A stretch of 64,000 nt of DNA from Arthrobacter sp. H-02-3 (GTDB lineage Bacteria; Actinomycetota; Actinomycetes; Actinomycetales; Micrococcaceae): positions 248,001 to 312,000 of the forward strand of contig NZ_PYUI01000001.1 in NCBI RefSeq assembly GCF_003097355.1, given 5' to 3'. Below are positions 23,782-31,769 of the stretch, piece by piece (the first letter of the stretch is position 1; each line of letters opens with the position of its first letter). A program made the translations under genes and the position numbers. Under the pieces are notes generated by a model that was given only the letters and a program-made list of their open reading frames with translations, made no database searches and was not told where the DNA came from.

Positions 23782-25089
23782 CTAGGCGGCGGGAACGGCT
23801 GCGGGGAGTTTGCGTGCCACCGGGGAGAGCAGGAAGCTGCCGATCAGCATCACCATGACGGCCAGCAGCGAGTGCAGGATGCCCACGTGTTCGGCCAGGA
23901 GCCCCAGCAGCGGCGGACCGCACAGGAACGCGCCGTAGCCGATCGTCGAGACGACGGAGACGCGTGCGGCAGCCTTGCCGGGATCGTCGGCGGCGGCGGA
24001 CATGCCCACCGGGAAACCAAGGGAGGCGCCAAGCCCCCAAATGGCCAGGGCCACGTAGGCCAGCCACGGCACGGGGGCGAAGACGAACAGTCCGAGGCCT
24101 GCTACGGCCAGTGCGGCGCACCACCGCATCACCGGGACGCGGCCGAACCGGTCCAGGACGAGCGTTCCGGCGAAGCGGCCCACCGTCATGAAGGTGACGA
24201 ACAGTCCATATCCGGCGGCCCCGGCGGCGTCAGACTGGCCGTGGCCGTCCGCGAGCGCCAGTGCCACCCAGTCCCCCGCCGCCCCTTCGGCGAGGGCAAG
24301 GCCCAGGACCAGCACGCCCAGCAGCAGGGTGCGCCTGTCCCGCCAGGCCTGGGCGATCTGGCGTTTGTTGTCCAGCGGCTGTTCGGGGACCGCGTCCGCC
24401 TGCCGGACGATGGGGATGGGCCCGGTGGAGGGATCTTCGAAGGTATCTGTCCCGGAGGCCGCGAACGGTTGTTCCCCCTGCAGCGGCGTGATGTCGGCGC
24501 GGAACCACGCCGCAGCGGTCGTCACGGAACCGGCCACCAACAGGCCGGCCGCGGCGAGGTGCCAGAAGACCGGGATCCCGGCGCCGGCAGCCCACGCACC
24601 CAGCCCGGCTCCGGCCACTGTCCCCAGGCTAAAGGAGCCGTGCAGCCGGGGCATGATGTGGCGGCGGACGGCGCGTTCCACCGCGGCGCCTTCGACGTTG
24701 GACGCCGTGTTCCAGCTGGCGGTACCCAGCCCGATGATTGACAGTCCCGCGGCGACCGCCACCGGGTTGGCGAGCACGGAGGTGCCGAAGCCTGCCAGCA
24801 TCAGCCCGAACCCGACCATGATGCTGCCGATCCGGATGGTGCGCTTCGAGCCCAGCCGAAGGACAATCAGGCCAGAGGCGGACACGGACAGGAAGGACCC
24901 CGCCGTCATGCAGAGCAGGAGCAGCCCGATGGTGCCGGGAGTCAGGTCCAGACCGTCGCGGATGGCCGGCAGCCGGGATACCCACGTGGAAAACGCGATT
25001 CCGCTGGCCGCATAGGCCACCACCACGGCATTCCGCCAGTGCGTGATCTCGGCAGCCGGGACGAAGACGTCTTTAGTCTCCTTAGTCAC
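23782..25089 (-). CDS. Major facilitator superfamily transporter
   Basis: 435 residues from GTG 25087-25089, about 12 transmembrane helices in two halves joined by a charged loop (about 195-245, QGEQPFAASGTDTFEDPSTG). The first half has SGIAFSTWVSRLPAIRDGLDLTPGTIGLLLLCMTAGSF and LRLGSKRTIRIGSIMVGFGLML (MFS motif A region), as in the YbjJ-like group of MFS proteins. The second half has GPPLLGLLAEHVG near its end. Substrate is unknown. It follows the HadA/HadB-like pair on the same strand 14 nt after their last stop, so it could share their transcript. Confidence 0.9.
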   Translation of the reverse strand: MTKETKDVFVPAAEITHWRNAVVVAYAASGIAFSTWVSRLPAIRDGLDLTPGTIGLLLLCMTAGSFLSVSASGLIVLRLGSKRTIRIGSIMVGFGLMLAGFGTSVLANPVAVAAGLSIIGLGTASWNTASNVEGAAVERAVRRHIMPRLHGSFSLGTVAGAGLGAWAAGAGIPVFWHLAAAGLLVAGSVTTAAAWFRADITPLQGEQPFAASGTDTFEDPSTGPIPIVRQADAVPEQPLDNKRQIAQAWRDRRTLLLGVLVLGLALAEGAAGDWVALALADGHGQSDAAGAAGYGLFVTFMTVGRFAGTLVLDRFGRVPVMRWCAALAVAGLGLFVFAPVPWLAYVALAIWGLGASLGFPVGMSAAADDPGKAAARVSVVSTIGYGAFLCGPPLLGLLAEHVGILHSLLAVMVMLIGSFLLSPVARKLPAAVPAA

Positions 25090-25103
25090 AGCAGCGCCAC
25101 AGG

Positions 25104-25541
25104 CTACGCCAGCCTGACGACGGCCTGGGCCTTGACCAAGACTTTCTGACCGGCCGAGACGACCGTGAGGTCGACGCGGGCGGTGCCGGCGTCGGCGTCG
25201 AGCGCTCCGATGGCGCCGCTGACCTCGATCACGGCGCCGGCTTCCGGCGTCCCCGTGGTGTCGGCCACCGGCACCGGCTTGGTGAAGCGGGTCTGGAAGT
25301 CCACGACGGCGGCGGGGTCGCCGGCCCAGTCGGTGACGAGCTGGACGGCCGCGCCCATCGTGAACATGCCGTGGGCGATCACGCCCGGCAGGCCCACGCC
25401 CGTGGCGAAGGCTTCGTTCCAGTGGATCGGGTTGAAGTCACCGGATGCGCCGGCGTACTTGACGAGGTCGGTGCGGGTGACGGCGATGCTGCGGCTGCCG
25501 ATGTCCTGGCCGACCGTAAGTCCTGCGATGTTGATGCTCAT
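25104..25541 (-). CDS. MaoC-type (R)-3-hydroxyacyl dehydratase subunit (HadB-like)
   Basis: 145 residues from ATG 25539-25541, 2 nt after the stop of the partner gene; the longer open frame upstream is a shadow. A hot-dog fold with the hydratase motif YAGASGDFNPIHWNEAFATGVGLPGVIAHGMFTMG: catalytic Asp in GDFNPIH and His in the same segment. HadB-type chains carry the catalytic residues and work with a HadA-type chain. The pair dehydrates 3-hydroxyacyl-ACP in type II fatty acid synthesis or the CoA analogue in breakdown. Confidence 0.92.
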   Translation of the reverse strand: MSINIAGLTVGQDIGSRSIAVTRTDLVKYAGASGDFNPIHWNEAFATGVGLPGVIAHGMFTMGAAVQLVTDWAGDPAAVVDFQTRFTKPVPVADTTGTPEAGAVIEVSGAIGALDADAGTARVDLTVVSAGQKVLVKAQAVVRLA

Positions 25542-25543
25542 GG

Positions 25544-26014
25544 CTACTGTCCCTCTCCGCGGACCAGGATGGACGAGGTGGTGGTGGCAACCGGCTCGCG
25601 GACATCGGCGGAATCGCTGTTGCCCAGGGCGAAGATCTCTGAGCGGGTGGTGATCATGGCCCCGCCGCCCATGGCACGGACGCCGTCGACGTGCAGTTCG
25701 GCGACCAGCCGGTCCCCGGCAATGATCGGGCGGTGGTGGGTGAACCGCTGGTCGGCGTGGACCACGCGGGAGAAGTCGATGCCGGATTCCGGATCCTCGA
25801 TCAGCTGCGCGTCGGCGCGCTGGGCGACGATAATGGCGAAGGTCGGCGGCGCGACGAGGTCGAGGTGGCCCAGTGCCTTGGCCGCGGCGACGTCGAAGTG
25901 GGCGGGATGAGTGGCCTTGACCGCGCGCGCGAACTCGCGGATCTTCTCGCGGCCGACGTCGTACACCTCTGCGGCAGGGTAGCTGCGCCCCTGCAGATCC
26001 GGATTGATAGTCAT
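25544..26014 (-). CDS. FAS1-like / MaoC N-terminal dehydratase partner (HadA-like)
   Basis: 156 residues. A hot-dog fold without the catalytic Asp-His motif, typical of the non-catalytic partner: GRSYPAAEVYDVGREKIREFARAVKATHPAHFD, VAPPTFAIIVAQRADAQLI, VVHADQRFTHHRPIIAGDRLVAELHVD, GGAMITTRSEI. It binds the acyl chain and pairs with the catalytic subunit encoded 2 nt downstream. In mycobacteria the corresponding genes are hadA and hadB. They lie near murB here as in other Micrococcaceae. Confidence 0.92.
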   Translation of the reverse strand: MTINPDLQGRSYPAAEVYDVGREKIREFARAVKATHPAHFDVAAAKALGHLDLVAPPTFAIIVAQRADAQLIEDPESGIDFSRVVHADQRFTHHRPIIAGDRLVAELHVDGVRAMGGGAMITTRSEIFALGNSDSADVREPVATTTSSILVRGEGQ

Positions 26015-26161
26015 GGTTCCAGCCTATCGCCACGCCCGCGGCGCCCCGGCTTCATGACAGGGTGCGCGCCGGGCAGCAGAGTGCTTGACCCGGGCGTGCA
26101 CCGGGGCCAAGCGGGCAGTGGCGCCCGACTCGGGCCGGGCGGGGCTTGACCGATGCGATAT

Positions 26162-26186
26162 GATGAAAACATCAATCCATCAATCC
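26162..26186 (+). promoter_or_regulatory. Inverted and tandem repeats upstream of the ArsR gene
   Basis: GATG-AAAA-CATC (26162-26173) is an inverted repeat, followed at once by a tandem ATCAATCC ATCAATCC (26171-26186). It is an AT-rich patch in otherwise GC-rich sequence, 79 nt before the likely ArsR start. It is a plausible operator for the ArsR-type protein. Confidence 0.5.
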
Positions 26187-26264
26187 ACTGGCGATCGAAG
26201 CCCGCCGGGCACCGATGCCGCTGGATCCGAGAAAGCGTTCTCCTGTCATGATCCCCTTCCGCCC

Positions 26265-26696
26265 ATGATCACCCCCGCGCAGACCCCGCTGTACGAAATC
26301 AAGGCCAACCTGTTCAAGGCCCTCGCCCACCCGGCCAGGATCCGGATCCTGGAGCTTCTGGCCGCGGCGCCGGACACGGCAGCCCCTGTGAGCTACTTGC
26401 TCGCCGAGACGGGCCTGGAGGCCTCGCATTTGTCCCAGCACCTGGCGACGCTGCGCCGGCACGGGGTGGTGACGTCGGTCCGGACGGCGAATGCCGTGAC
26501 CTACCGGCTGGCTCATCCCAAGATCTCGGAGCTGCTGGCGATCGCCCGGGTCTTCCTGCTGGACAGCCTGGCCGGATCCAGCGAACAGCTTCGGCTGGCG
26601 CAGGAACTGCCCGCCGGCCACCTCGGCAGCACAGGCCCCGTAGGCATCCCCGACCGCCTCGGGAGCACCGACGGACTCGAGAGCACAGCGCCATGA
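26265..26696 (+). CDS. ArsR family transcriptional regulator
   Basis: 143 residues from ATG 26265; in-frame ATGs at 26160 and 26163 exist but fall in the putative operator. The winged helix covers residues 8-95: LYEIKANLFKALAHPARIRILELL, PVSYLLAETGLEASHLSQHLATLRRHGVVTSVRTANAVTYRLAHPKISELLAIARVF. No Cys pair (the metal-sensing ELCVC motif) is present, so it is not a classic arsenite sensor. The stop overlaps the SulP transporter ATG (ATGA, 26693-26696), a conserved actinobacterial pair, so it probably controls that transporter. Confidence 0.9.
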   Translation: MITPAQTPLYEIKANLFKALAHPARIRILELLAAAPDTAAPVSYLLAETGLEASHLSQHLATLRRHGVVTSVRTANAVTYRLAHPKISELLAIARVFLLDSLAGSSEQLRLAQELPAGHLGSTGPVGIPDRLGSTDGLESTAP

Positions 26697-28390
26697 GCGC
26701 GGCCCAGACCTCACGCCCGGACCGGGCAACCGGCACTGCCCGGGCACGCATGGCGCGGTTCCTGCCGTCGCGCCGCGACTATGGGCTTCTGCGGTCCGCC
26801 TGGAAGACGGACCTGTTCGCCGGCATCACGGTAGGCATTGTGGCGCTCCCCCTGGCCCTGGCCTTCGGGGTGAGTTCCGGCGTCGGCGCAGAGGCCGGAC
26901 TCATCACGGCGGTGGTGGCCGGGCTGGTGGCGGCCGTCATGGGCGGATCCAACGTCCAGGTCTCCGGCCCCACCGGCGCCATGGTGGTGGTTTTGGCCCC
27001 GGTGGTCGCCGCCCACGGTGTCGGCAGCATCGCCTTGGTTTCGGTACTGGCTGGACTGATCGTCATGATCCTGGGGGTGAGCGGACTGGGCCGCGCCGTC
27101 GCCTTCATCCCGTGGCCCGTCGTGGAGGGCTTCACGCTCGGCATCGCCGCCATCATCTTCCTGCAGCAGGTCCCCCTGGCCACGGGCACCGAGGCAACGC
27201 CGGGCCACAACACCTTCCTGGCCGCCGTCGAGAGCGCGTCGCAGGCTACCGTCCCGGCAGTGCTGCAAACGCTCGCTGTGGTGGCAGGTGTCGCCGCTGT
27301 GATGTATCTGCTCCCCAAGCTCAGCAAGGCACTGCCCGCAAGCCTAATTGCGGTGTTGCTCGCCACCGTGGCGGCCGAGGTGCTGGCGCTGGACATCCCC
27401 CGGATCGGCGCGCTACCGCACTCCCTGCCGGCACCGTCCATGCCGTCCCTGGATCCGGGCGCACTGGGCGGTCTCCTGATGCCTGCCGTGTCGATCGCCA
27501 CGCTGGCCGCCATCGAATCCCTGCTCTCGGCCCGGGTAGCCTCCGGCATGGCGGGACCGGACGGCCGTCCGTCCGGCGCGTACAGCCCCGACCGCGAGCT
27601 CACGGGCCAGGGCCTGGCCTCGATCGCCGCGGGCTTCTTCGGCGGCATGCCGGCGACGGGCGCGATCGCCCGGACCGCCGTGAATGTCCGCTCCGGTGCG
27701 AAGACCCGGCTCGCCGCGATGGTGCACGCGCTCGTGCTGCTCGCCATCATCTACCTGGCGGCCGGGCTGGTCGGACGGATCCCGCTGGCGGCTCTGGCAG
27801 GCATCCTCATGGTCACGGCCACCCGCATGGTCTCGCGGCACACGGTCACGGCGATCCTGCGGTCCACCCGGGCCGACGCCGCGGTGTTCGTGATCACGGC
27901 CTTCATTACGGTCGCCTTCGACCTCATTGTGGCCATCCAGATCGGCTTCGCCGCGGCTGCCGTGTTCACGCTGCGGACGTTCGCTTCCCTGAGCGGGGTC
28001 CGGCGCGAGGCGGTTCCCGGGCCGACGCTTCCCGGGGATGAGCACATCGCGATTTTCCGGTTGGACGGGGCGATGTTCTTCGGCGCCGCGGAACGGGTCC
28101 TGCAGGAGATCGGCCAGGTCAAAGACATCCAGGTGGCCATCATCCGGCTGTCCCAGCTGCGGATGCTGGATGCCACCGGCGCCCACGCGCTCGTGGAGGT
28201 GATTTCCGCACTGGAGTTGCGCGGCGTCACGGTCCTGCTGAAGGGGGTCCAGCCACAGCATCTGGAGCTCGTCACCAACGTGGGCGTCATCCGCTCACTG
28301 CGGCATCACAAGCACCTGTTCACGTCCCTCCCGGACGCCGTGCAGCATGCCCGGAGCCATGTGCTGCGGAACGCGGCCGCTAGCGCTTGA
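26693..28390 (+). CDS. SulP family inorganic anion transporter with STAS domain
   Basis: 565 residues: about 12 membrane segments (residues 35-430) with SulP landmarks DLFAGITVGIVALPLALAFGVSSGVGAEAGLITAVVAGLVAAVMGGSNVQVSGPTGAM at 39-95, and PVVEGFTLGIAAIIFLQQ, PATGAIARTAVNVRSGAKTRLAAMVHA; then a C-terminal STAS domain (about 455-555, IAIFRLDGAMFFGAAERVL, RMLDATGAHALVEVI). SulP proteins carry sulfate, bicarbonate or dicarboxylates. No fused carbonic anhydrase is present. Translationally coupled to the ArsR gene. Substrate is unresolved. Confidence 0.93.
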   Translation: MSAAQTSRPDRATGTARARMARFLPSRRDYGLLRSAWKTDLFAGITVGIVALPLALAFGVSSGVGAEAGLITAVVAGLVAAVMGGSNVQVSGPTGAMVVVLAPVVAAHGVGSIALVSVLAGLIVMILGVSGLGRAVAFIPWPVVEGFTLGIAAIIFLQQVPLATGTEATPGHNTFLAAVESASQATVPAVLQTLAVVAGVAAVMYLLPKLSKALPASLIAVLLATVAAEVLALDIPRIGALPHSLPAPSMPSLDPGALGGLLMPAVSIATLAAIESLLSARVASGMAGPDGRPSGAYSPDRELTGQGLASIAAGFFGGMPATGAIARTAVNVRSGAKTRLAAMVHALVLLAIIYLAAGLVGRIPLAALAGILMVTATRMVSRHTVTAILRSTRADAAVFVITAFITVAFDLIVAIQIGFAAAAVFTLRTFASLSGVRREAVPGPTLPGDEHIAIFRLDGAMFFGAAERVLQEIGQVKDIQVAIIRLSQLRMLDATGAHALVEVISALELRGVTVLLKGVQPQHLELVTNVGVIRSLRHHKHLFTSLPDAVQHARSHVLRNAAASA

Positions 28391-28604
28391 GGTTCTTCCG
28401 GATCGCCTGGCCGCGGACCACAAGCCCGGCAAGGTGCAGGATCAGCCCCAGCCCGATCACCGGCAGTGAGGCGAGGGCCAGGGCCTGGTTGCCGGTGCTG
28501 TTGCCCACCACGTTGAGGACGATGCCGAGGGCAATCAGTCCCATGGCGCTGAAGACGAGCACCTTGTAGGCGGTTGACGCGGTGGCCCAGAATTCATTCA
28601 GCAC
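28380..28604 (-). CDS. Small membrane protein, two predicted helices
   Basis: 74 residues: ATASTAYKVLVFSAMGLIALGIVLNVVG and LALASLPVIGLGLILHLAGLVV are hydrophobic helices with a short polar turn (NSTGNQ) and a basic end (RGQAIRKNLKR). Its stop codon lies inside the last codons of the SulP gene (11-nt convergent overlap). The helix pair and basic tail make it plausible; no family is recognised. Confidence 0.65.
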   Translation of the reverse strand: MLNEFWATASTAYKVLVFSAMGLIALGIVLNVVGNSTGNQALALASLPVIGLGLILHLAGLVVRGQAIRKNLKR

Positions 28605-28656
28605 CGTGCCAGTCTACCGGGGCCGGCGACGCACGCCGCGATCCGCACAATTTCCG

Positions 28657-28717
28657 GCGACGCTCAAAATGCCCGGCGACGCCGGAATACGGGCGCGTCC
28701 GGCATTTTGCGCGTCGC
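28657..28717. repeat. Long inverted repeat between the small membrane gene and the DUF2797 gene
   Basis: Arms 28657-28673 (GCGACGCTCAAAATGCC) and 28701-28717 pair at 16 of 17 positions around a 27-nt loop that itself holds GGCGACGCCGG. It lies 16 nt beyond the DUF2797 stop on the minus strand, so it could end that transcript. Each arm has an AT-rich CAAAATG core inside GC-rich sequence. Confidence 0.65.
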
Positions 28718-28732
28718 GGGGCAAATCCAGCC

Positions 28733-29716
28733 TCAGAACAGGGATTCCTGCACGGCCGGGACGTCGGCCTTGTACTCCCCCAGCAGAACCGTCTTCGCCT
28801 TCAGCAGGCCCAGGTTCACGATGAATTCCAGGTCCGTTCCGGCCAGACCCGCGACGGCGCAGCTGCCGCTCAGGGAGGCGATCCGGAACCCGTGGTCCCC
28901 CGAATCGAACCCCTGCGGGTACGGGTGCCGTGCGGTCCGCACGCCAGCGCCGTTTGGCAGGCAGGCGCTGTCCGCCAGGCCGGGTCGCAACCACGGCTCG
29001 TCCACGATCCCGAAGCCGTCGGCGGGAACCCGGGACAGCAGGTCCCGGACTTCCGCGGCCAGCCGCCGGTTGAGGGTGTCGAGTTCGACGGCGGCCACCG
29101 GCCCGGCCAGCGCTGCGGCCTTTGCGGCGGAGCGGACCTGCTGCGGCAGTCCGGCGTCGCGCGTGATCATGTCCTCAAGGATCCGTACCACGCGGCCGTC
29201 CTCGGCGCGGGCGACGTAACGGGCGACGACGGCGCCCTGCTCGGCGAGGCGGTTCCATTTGCGCAGGTGGGAGGCGGTTCCGACCTTGCTGGCACCGCCG
29301 GCGAAGGTGGCGATGTAGAGCCAGTGAGGCTGCATGAGGTAGGCGCGCAGGCCCGGCGGGACCCGACCGCCGCGGTGGAAGTCGTGAATCAGCCGCGAGT
29401 CGTCCAGAACGAAGCACCGTTGGCACTGGCTGCCCCGAGCGGCCTCTGCCCGGGCAGGGCAGGGAATGTGGTCCCGGTCCGCGGGGCCGTGCACCTTGTG
29501 GTGGCCCAGGCAGCGCTTGCCTGGGGCGGCGAGCCGGAACCCGAGCCGCGTCCCGGCGTCGAGCGCCAGTTCGGTGAAGGCGCCGGCAGGGTCCTGCAGC
29601 CGCAGGACGGCACTCCCGGCGGCTGCCTGTTCGGGTCCGGGCTGGCTCCGTCCGGCCGCTGCCGGCTCCGGTCCATCCCAAAAGACCCCGTGGACCAGAT
29701 AACGGGTACCGGTCAC
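28733..29716 (-). CDS. DUF2797 domain protein
   Basis: 327 residues from GTG 29714-29716. It contains the features of DUF2797: an N-terminal beta-rich part (RYLVHGVFWDG), a zinc-like Cys/His cluster (CLGHHKVHG, CPARAEAARGSQCQRC), and PHWLYIATFAGGASKVGTASHLRKWNRLAEQGAVVARYVARAEDG, which resembles a GIY-YIG-like core (LYIATF...KVGTA), then VRILEDMITRD. The biochemical role of the family is not known. It stands alone on the minus strand, 25 nt after the CoA ester lyase stop. Confidence 0.85.
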   Translation of the reverse strand: MTGTRYLVHGVFWDGPEPAAAGRSQPGPEQAAAGSAVLRLQDPAGAFTELALDAGTRLGFRLAAPGKRCLGHHKVHGPADRDHIPCPARAEAARGSQCQRCFVLDDSRLIHDFHRGGRVPPGLRAYLMQPHWLYIATFAGGASKVGTASHLRKWNRLAEQGAVVARYVARAEDGRVVRILEDMITRDAGLPQQVRSAAKAAALAGPVAAVELDTLNRRLAAEVRDLLSRVPADGFGIVDEPWLRPGLADSACLPNGAGVRTARHPYPQGFDSGDHGFRIASLSGSCAVAGLAGTDLEFIVNLGLLKAKTVLLGEYKADVPAVQESLF

Positions 29717-29741
29717 GGGGTCTCCTTTAGTGGTGGGGCGG

Positions 29742-30605
29742 CTACAGGGCCGGCTTCACGCCAAAGGCTACAGCGAGCTTCATGATCTTCTCGGCGCGGC
29801 CCAGGCGCGGCAGGTCGGAGCCGTCACGGATGACGCGGCCGTTGGCTTCGAAGTCGTTCATGAAGTCCGTGGCCCAGGCGACGTCGGACGGGGTGGGGCT
29901 GATGACTTCGTTGATCACCGGAGTCTGGTCGATCGCCAGGCAGAGTTTCCCGGTCATGCCCATCATCACGGTGATGCCGGTCTGCTCGCGCAGGATCGGG
30001 TGGTTGGTGCCGACCGTGGGGCCGTCGATGGGGCCCGGCAGGTTGCCGACGCGGCTGGCCACCACCAGCTTGGCCCGCGGGTAGGCCATGGCCTCCGGGG
30101 TGGCCGCCATGCCGGTGTCGCGGCGGAAGTCGCCGGAGCCGAAGGCCAGGCGGAACGCACCCTGGGCCTTAGCGATGTTGTTGGCTTCCTCGATGCCGAC
30201 GGCGGACTCGACGAGCGGGATGACCGGGGTCTTGCCGTCCATCCGGTGGAAGCTCTCCGTGACTTGGTCAGCCGATTCGGTCTTGGCCAGCATGACGCCC
30301 AGCAGGCCGGGGGTGCCGCGCAGTCCGGCGAGGTCGTCGGCCCAGAACCGGCTGGTGGCGTCGTTGATCCTGACCCACGCGCTGCCGCCGGCGGTCAGCC
30401 AGTTCACGACGTTGTCGCGGGCGGCGTCCTTCTGGGAGGGGTCCACCGCGTCTTCGATGTCGAGGATGATTGCATCGGCCCGGGAGACGGCGGACTGGTC
30501 GAAGAGTTCGGGCTTCATCGCGTTGACCAGCAGCCAGGAGCGGGCAATGTCGGCCGGGATGTTGCGCTGGGGCCGAAGGGATTCGGCGGTGGTGGTAGAA
30601 GTCAT
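29742..30605 (-). CDS. HpcH/HpaI aldolase / citrate lyase family CoA ester lyase
   Basis: 287 residues, CitE-like TIM barrel. Landmarks: RSWLLVNAMKPELFDQSAVSRADAIILDIEDAVDPSQKDAARDNVV (metal and CoA site near residues 23-68), WVRINDATSRFWADDLAGL, GVMLAKTESADQV, IPLVESAVGIEEANNIAKAQGAFRLAFGSGDFRRDTG, and the C-terminal DFMNDFEANGRVIRDGSDLPRLGRAEKIMKLA. Such enzymes cleave or form beta-hydroxyacyl-CoA (citramalyl-CoA, malyl-CoA type). No citrate lyase alpha or gamma subunit genes are nearby, so it is a stand-alone lyase or thioesterase. Substrate unknown. Confidence 0.9.
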   Translation of the reverse strand: MTSTTTAESLRPQRNIPADIARSWLLVNAMKPELFDQSAVSRADAIILDIEDAVDPSQKDAARDNVVNWLTAGGSAWVRINDATSRFWADDLAGLRGTPGLLGVMLAKTESADQVTESFHRMDGKTPVIPLVESAVGIEEANNIAKAQGAFRLAFGSGDFRRDTGMAATPEAMAYPRAKLVVASRVGNLPGPIDGPTVGTNHPILREQTGITVMMGMTGKLCLAIDQTPVINEVISPTPSDVAWATDFMNDFEANGRVIRDGSDLPRLGRAEKIMKLAVAFGVKPAL

Positions 30606-30773
30606 GCATCTACGCTATCCGCCCGGAGGCGTTTGCGGCTAAGCGATCCGGCCCTCCGGGGTGACCATTACGACCAAAATCACATCCGCACCCAAGTAGC
30701 TGGAAGCTGAAGCCGTTTTCAGCGCGAATAGCGGCCTTAACTGCCAGCCAGTTGGGTGGGCGTGGTGGGCGTA
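30606..30773. other. Intergenic region with no gene seen
   Basis: Between the CoA ester lyase start and the aldo/keto reductase stop, both minus strand. No convincing frame, hairpin or repeat beyond a small GGAAGCTGAAGCC patch. It presumably holds the lyase promoter. Confidence 0.5.
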
Positions 30774-31769
30774 CTAGGGGATGTTGCTGCCCCGAGCCGC
30801 AACCCAGAGCCCGTACCACTCGGCGCGGGTCATGGACGCGGCGGCCTCTGCGGCGCCGGCACAGGCGAGGATCCGGTCCGGGTTGGCGGTGCCGATCACG
30901 GGCGCGATCCCGGCCGGGTGTTTCATGAGCCAGCCCAGCACGATTGCCTCCCCCGTGGTCCCCTTCGCGGCGGCCAGGGCGGCGACGAGGGCGGTGGCGG
31001 CTTCTTCGGCCGGCGTAGGCACGGCGGCCGGCGCCCCGGTGTACAGGCCGCGGGCCAGCGAGCCGTACGCCTGCAGCCGGATGCCGTGCCGGACGCAATG
31101 CTCAACGGTGCCGTGCGGGAAGCTGTAGTCCGTGCCCTCGGCATGGTTGACCAGCACCGTGCTTTCGAGCCAGGCCCGCTTGAGCAGGCTCATCTCCAGC
31201 TGGTTGGCCATCACCGGCGTCTCGAGCCGGTCCTGCAGCATCTCGATCTGCGCACCCGACATGTTGGACACGCCCACGGCGCGCACCTTGCCTTCGGCCA
31301 TGAGCTGTCCGACGGCGGATGCCACTTCCGCCGGATCCATCAGGGGATCCGGGCGGTGCAGCATGAGCACGTCGACGTAGTCCGTGCGGAGCCGGGCCAG
31401 GCTTTCGTTGACCCGTTCCAGGATGCCGTCCCGGCTGAGGTCGTAGTACGTCTCCAGGCCCTGCTCGTTGAGCCGGATGCCGCATTTGGTCTGGAGCCGG
31501 ATCTTCTCGCGCAGTCCCGCAGTCCCGGCCAGGATCTCGCCGAAAACGGCCTCGGCCTTGCCGTTGGTATAGATGTCCGCGTGGTCAAAGAGCGTGATGC
31601 CGGCCTTCAGGGCTGACTCGACGGCGGCCGCCGCCTCGTCCACCTCCGCGGACGAGTACGGCTCCGCCGACCAGTTGCCGCCCAGGCCCATGCAGCCATA
31701 GATGAGCTCCTGGCCGGGATTCCCGTCGCGGGCGGGCGCGCCGGTCGAGTCCTTCGCCGGAATGCTCAC
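30774..31769 (-). CDS. Aldo/keto reductase
   Basis: 331 residues from GTG 31767-31769, which overlaps the GH13 stop as GTGA. The catalytic tetrad is present: Asp and Tyr in FDHADIYTNGKAE, Lys in RLQTKCGIRL, His in DVLMLHRPDPLMDPAEV. The nucleotide-binding end is GEAIVLGWLMKHPAGIAPVIGTANPDRIL. The start IYGCMGLGGNW is typical of the YdhF/AKR subgroup. It is co-translated with the alpha-glucosidase, which suggests a sugar-derived carbonyl or inositol-like substrate, but that is inference. Confidence 0.92.
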   Translation of the reverse strand: MSIPAKDSTGAPARDGNPGQELIYGCMGLGGNWSAEPYSSAEVDEAAAAVESALKAGITLFDHADIYTNGKAEAVFGEILAGTAGLREKIRLQTKCGIRLNEQGLETYYDLSRDGILERVNESLARLRTDYVDVLMLHRPDPLMDPAEVASAVGQLMAEGKVRAVGVSNMSGAQIEMLQDRLETPVMANQLEMSLLKRAWLESTVLVNHAEGTDYSFPHGTVEHCVRHGIRLQAYGSLARGLYTGAPAAVPTPAEEAATALVAALAAAKGTTGEAIVLGWLMKHPAGIAPVIGTANPDRILACAGAAEAAASMTRAEWYGLWVAARGSNIP

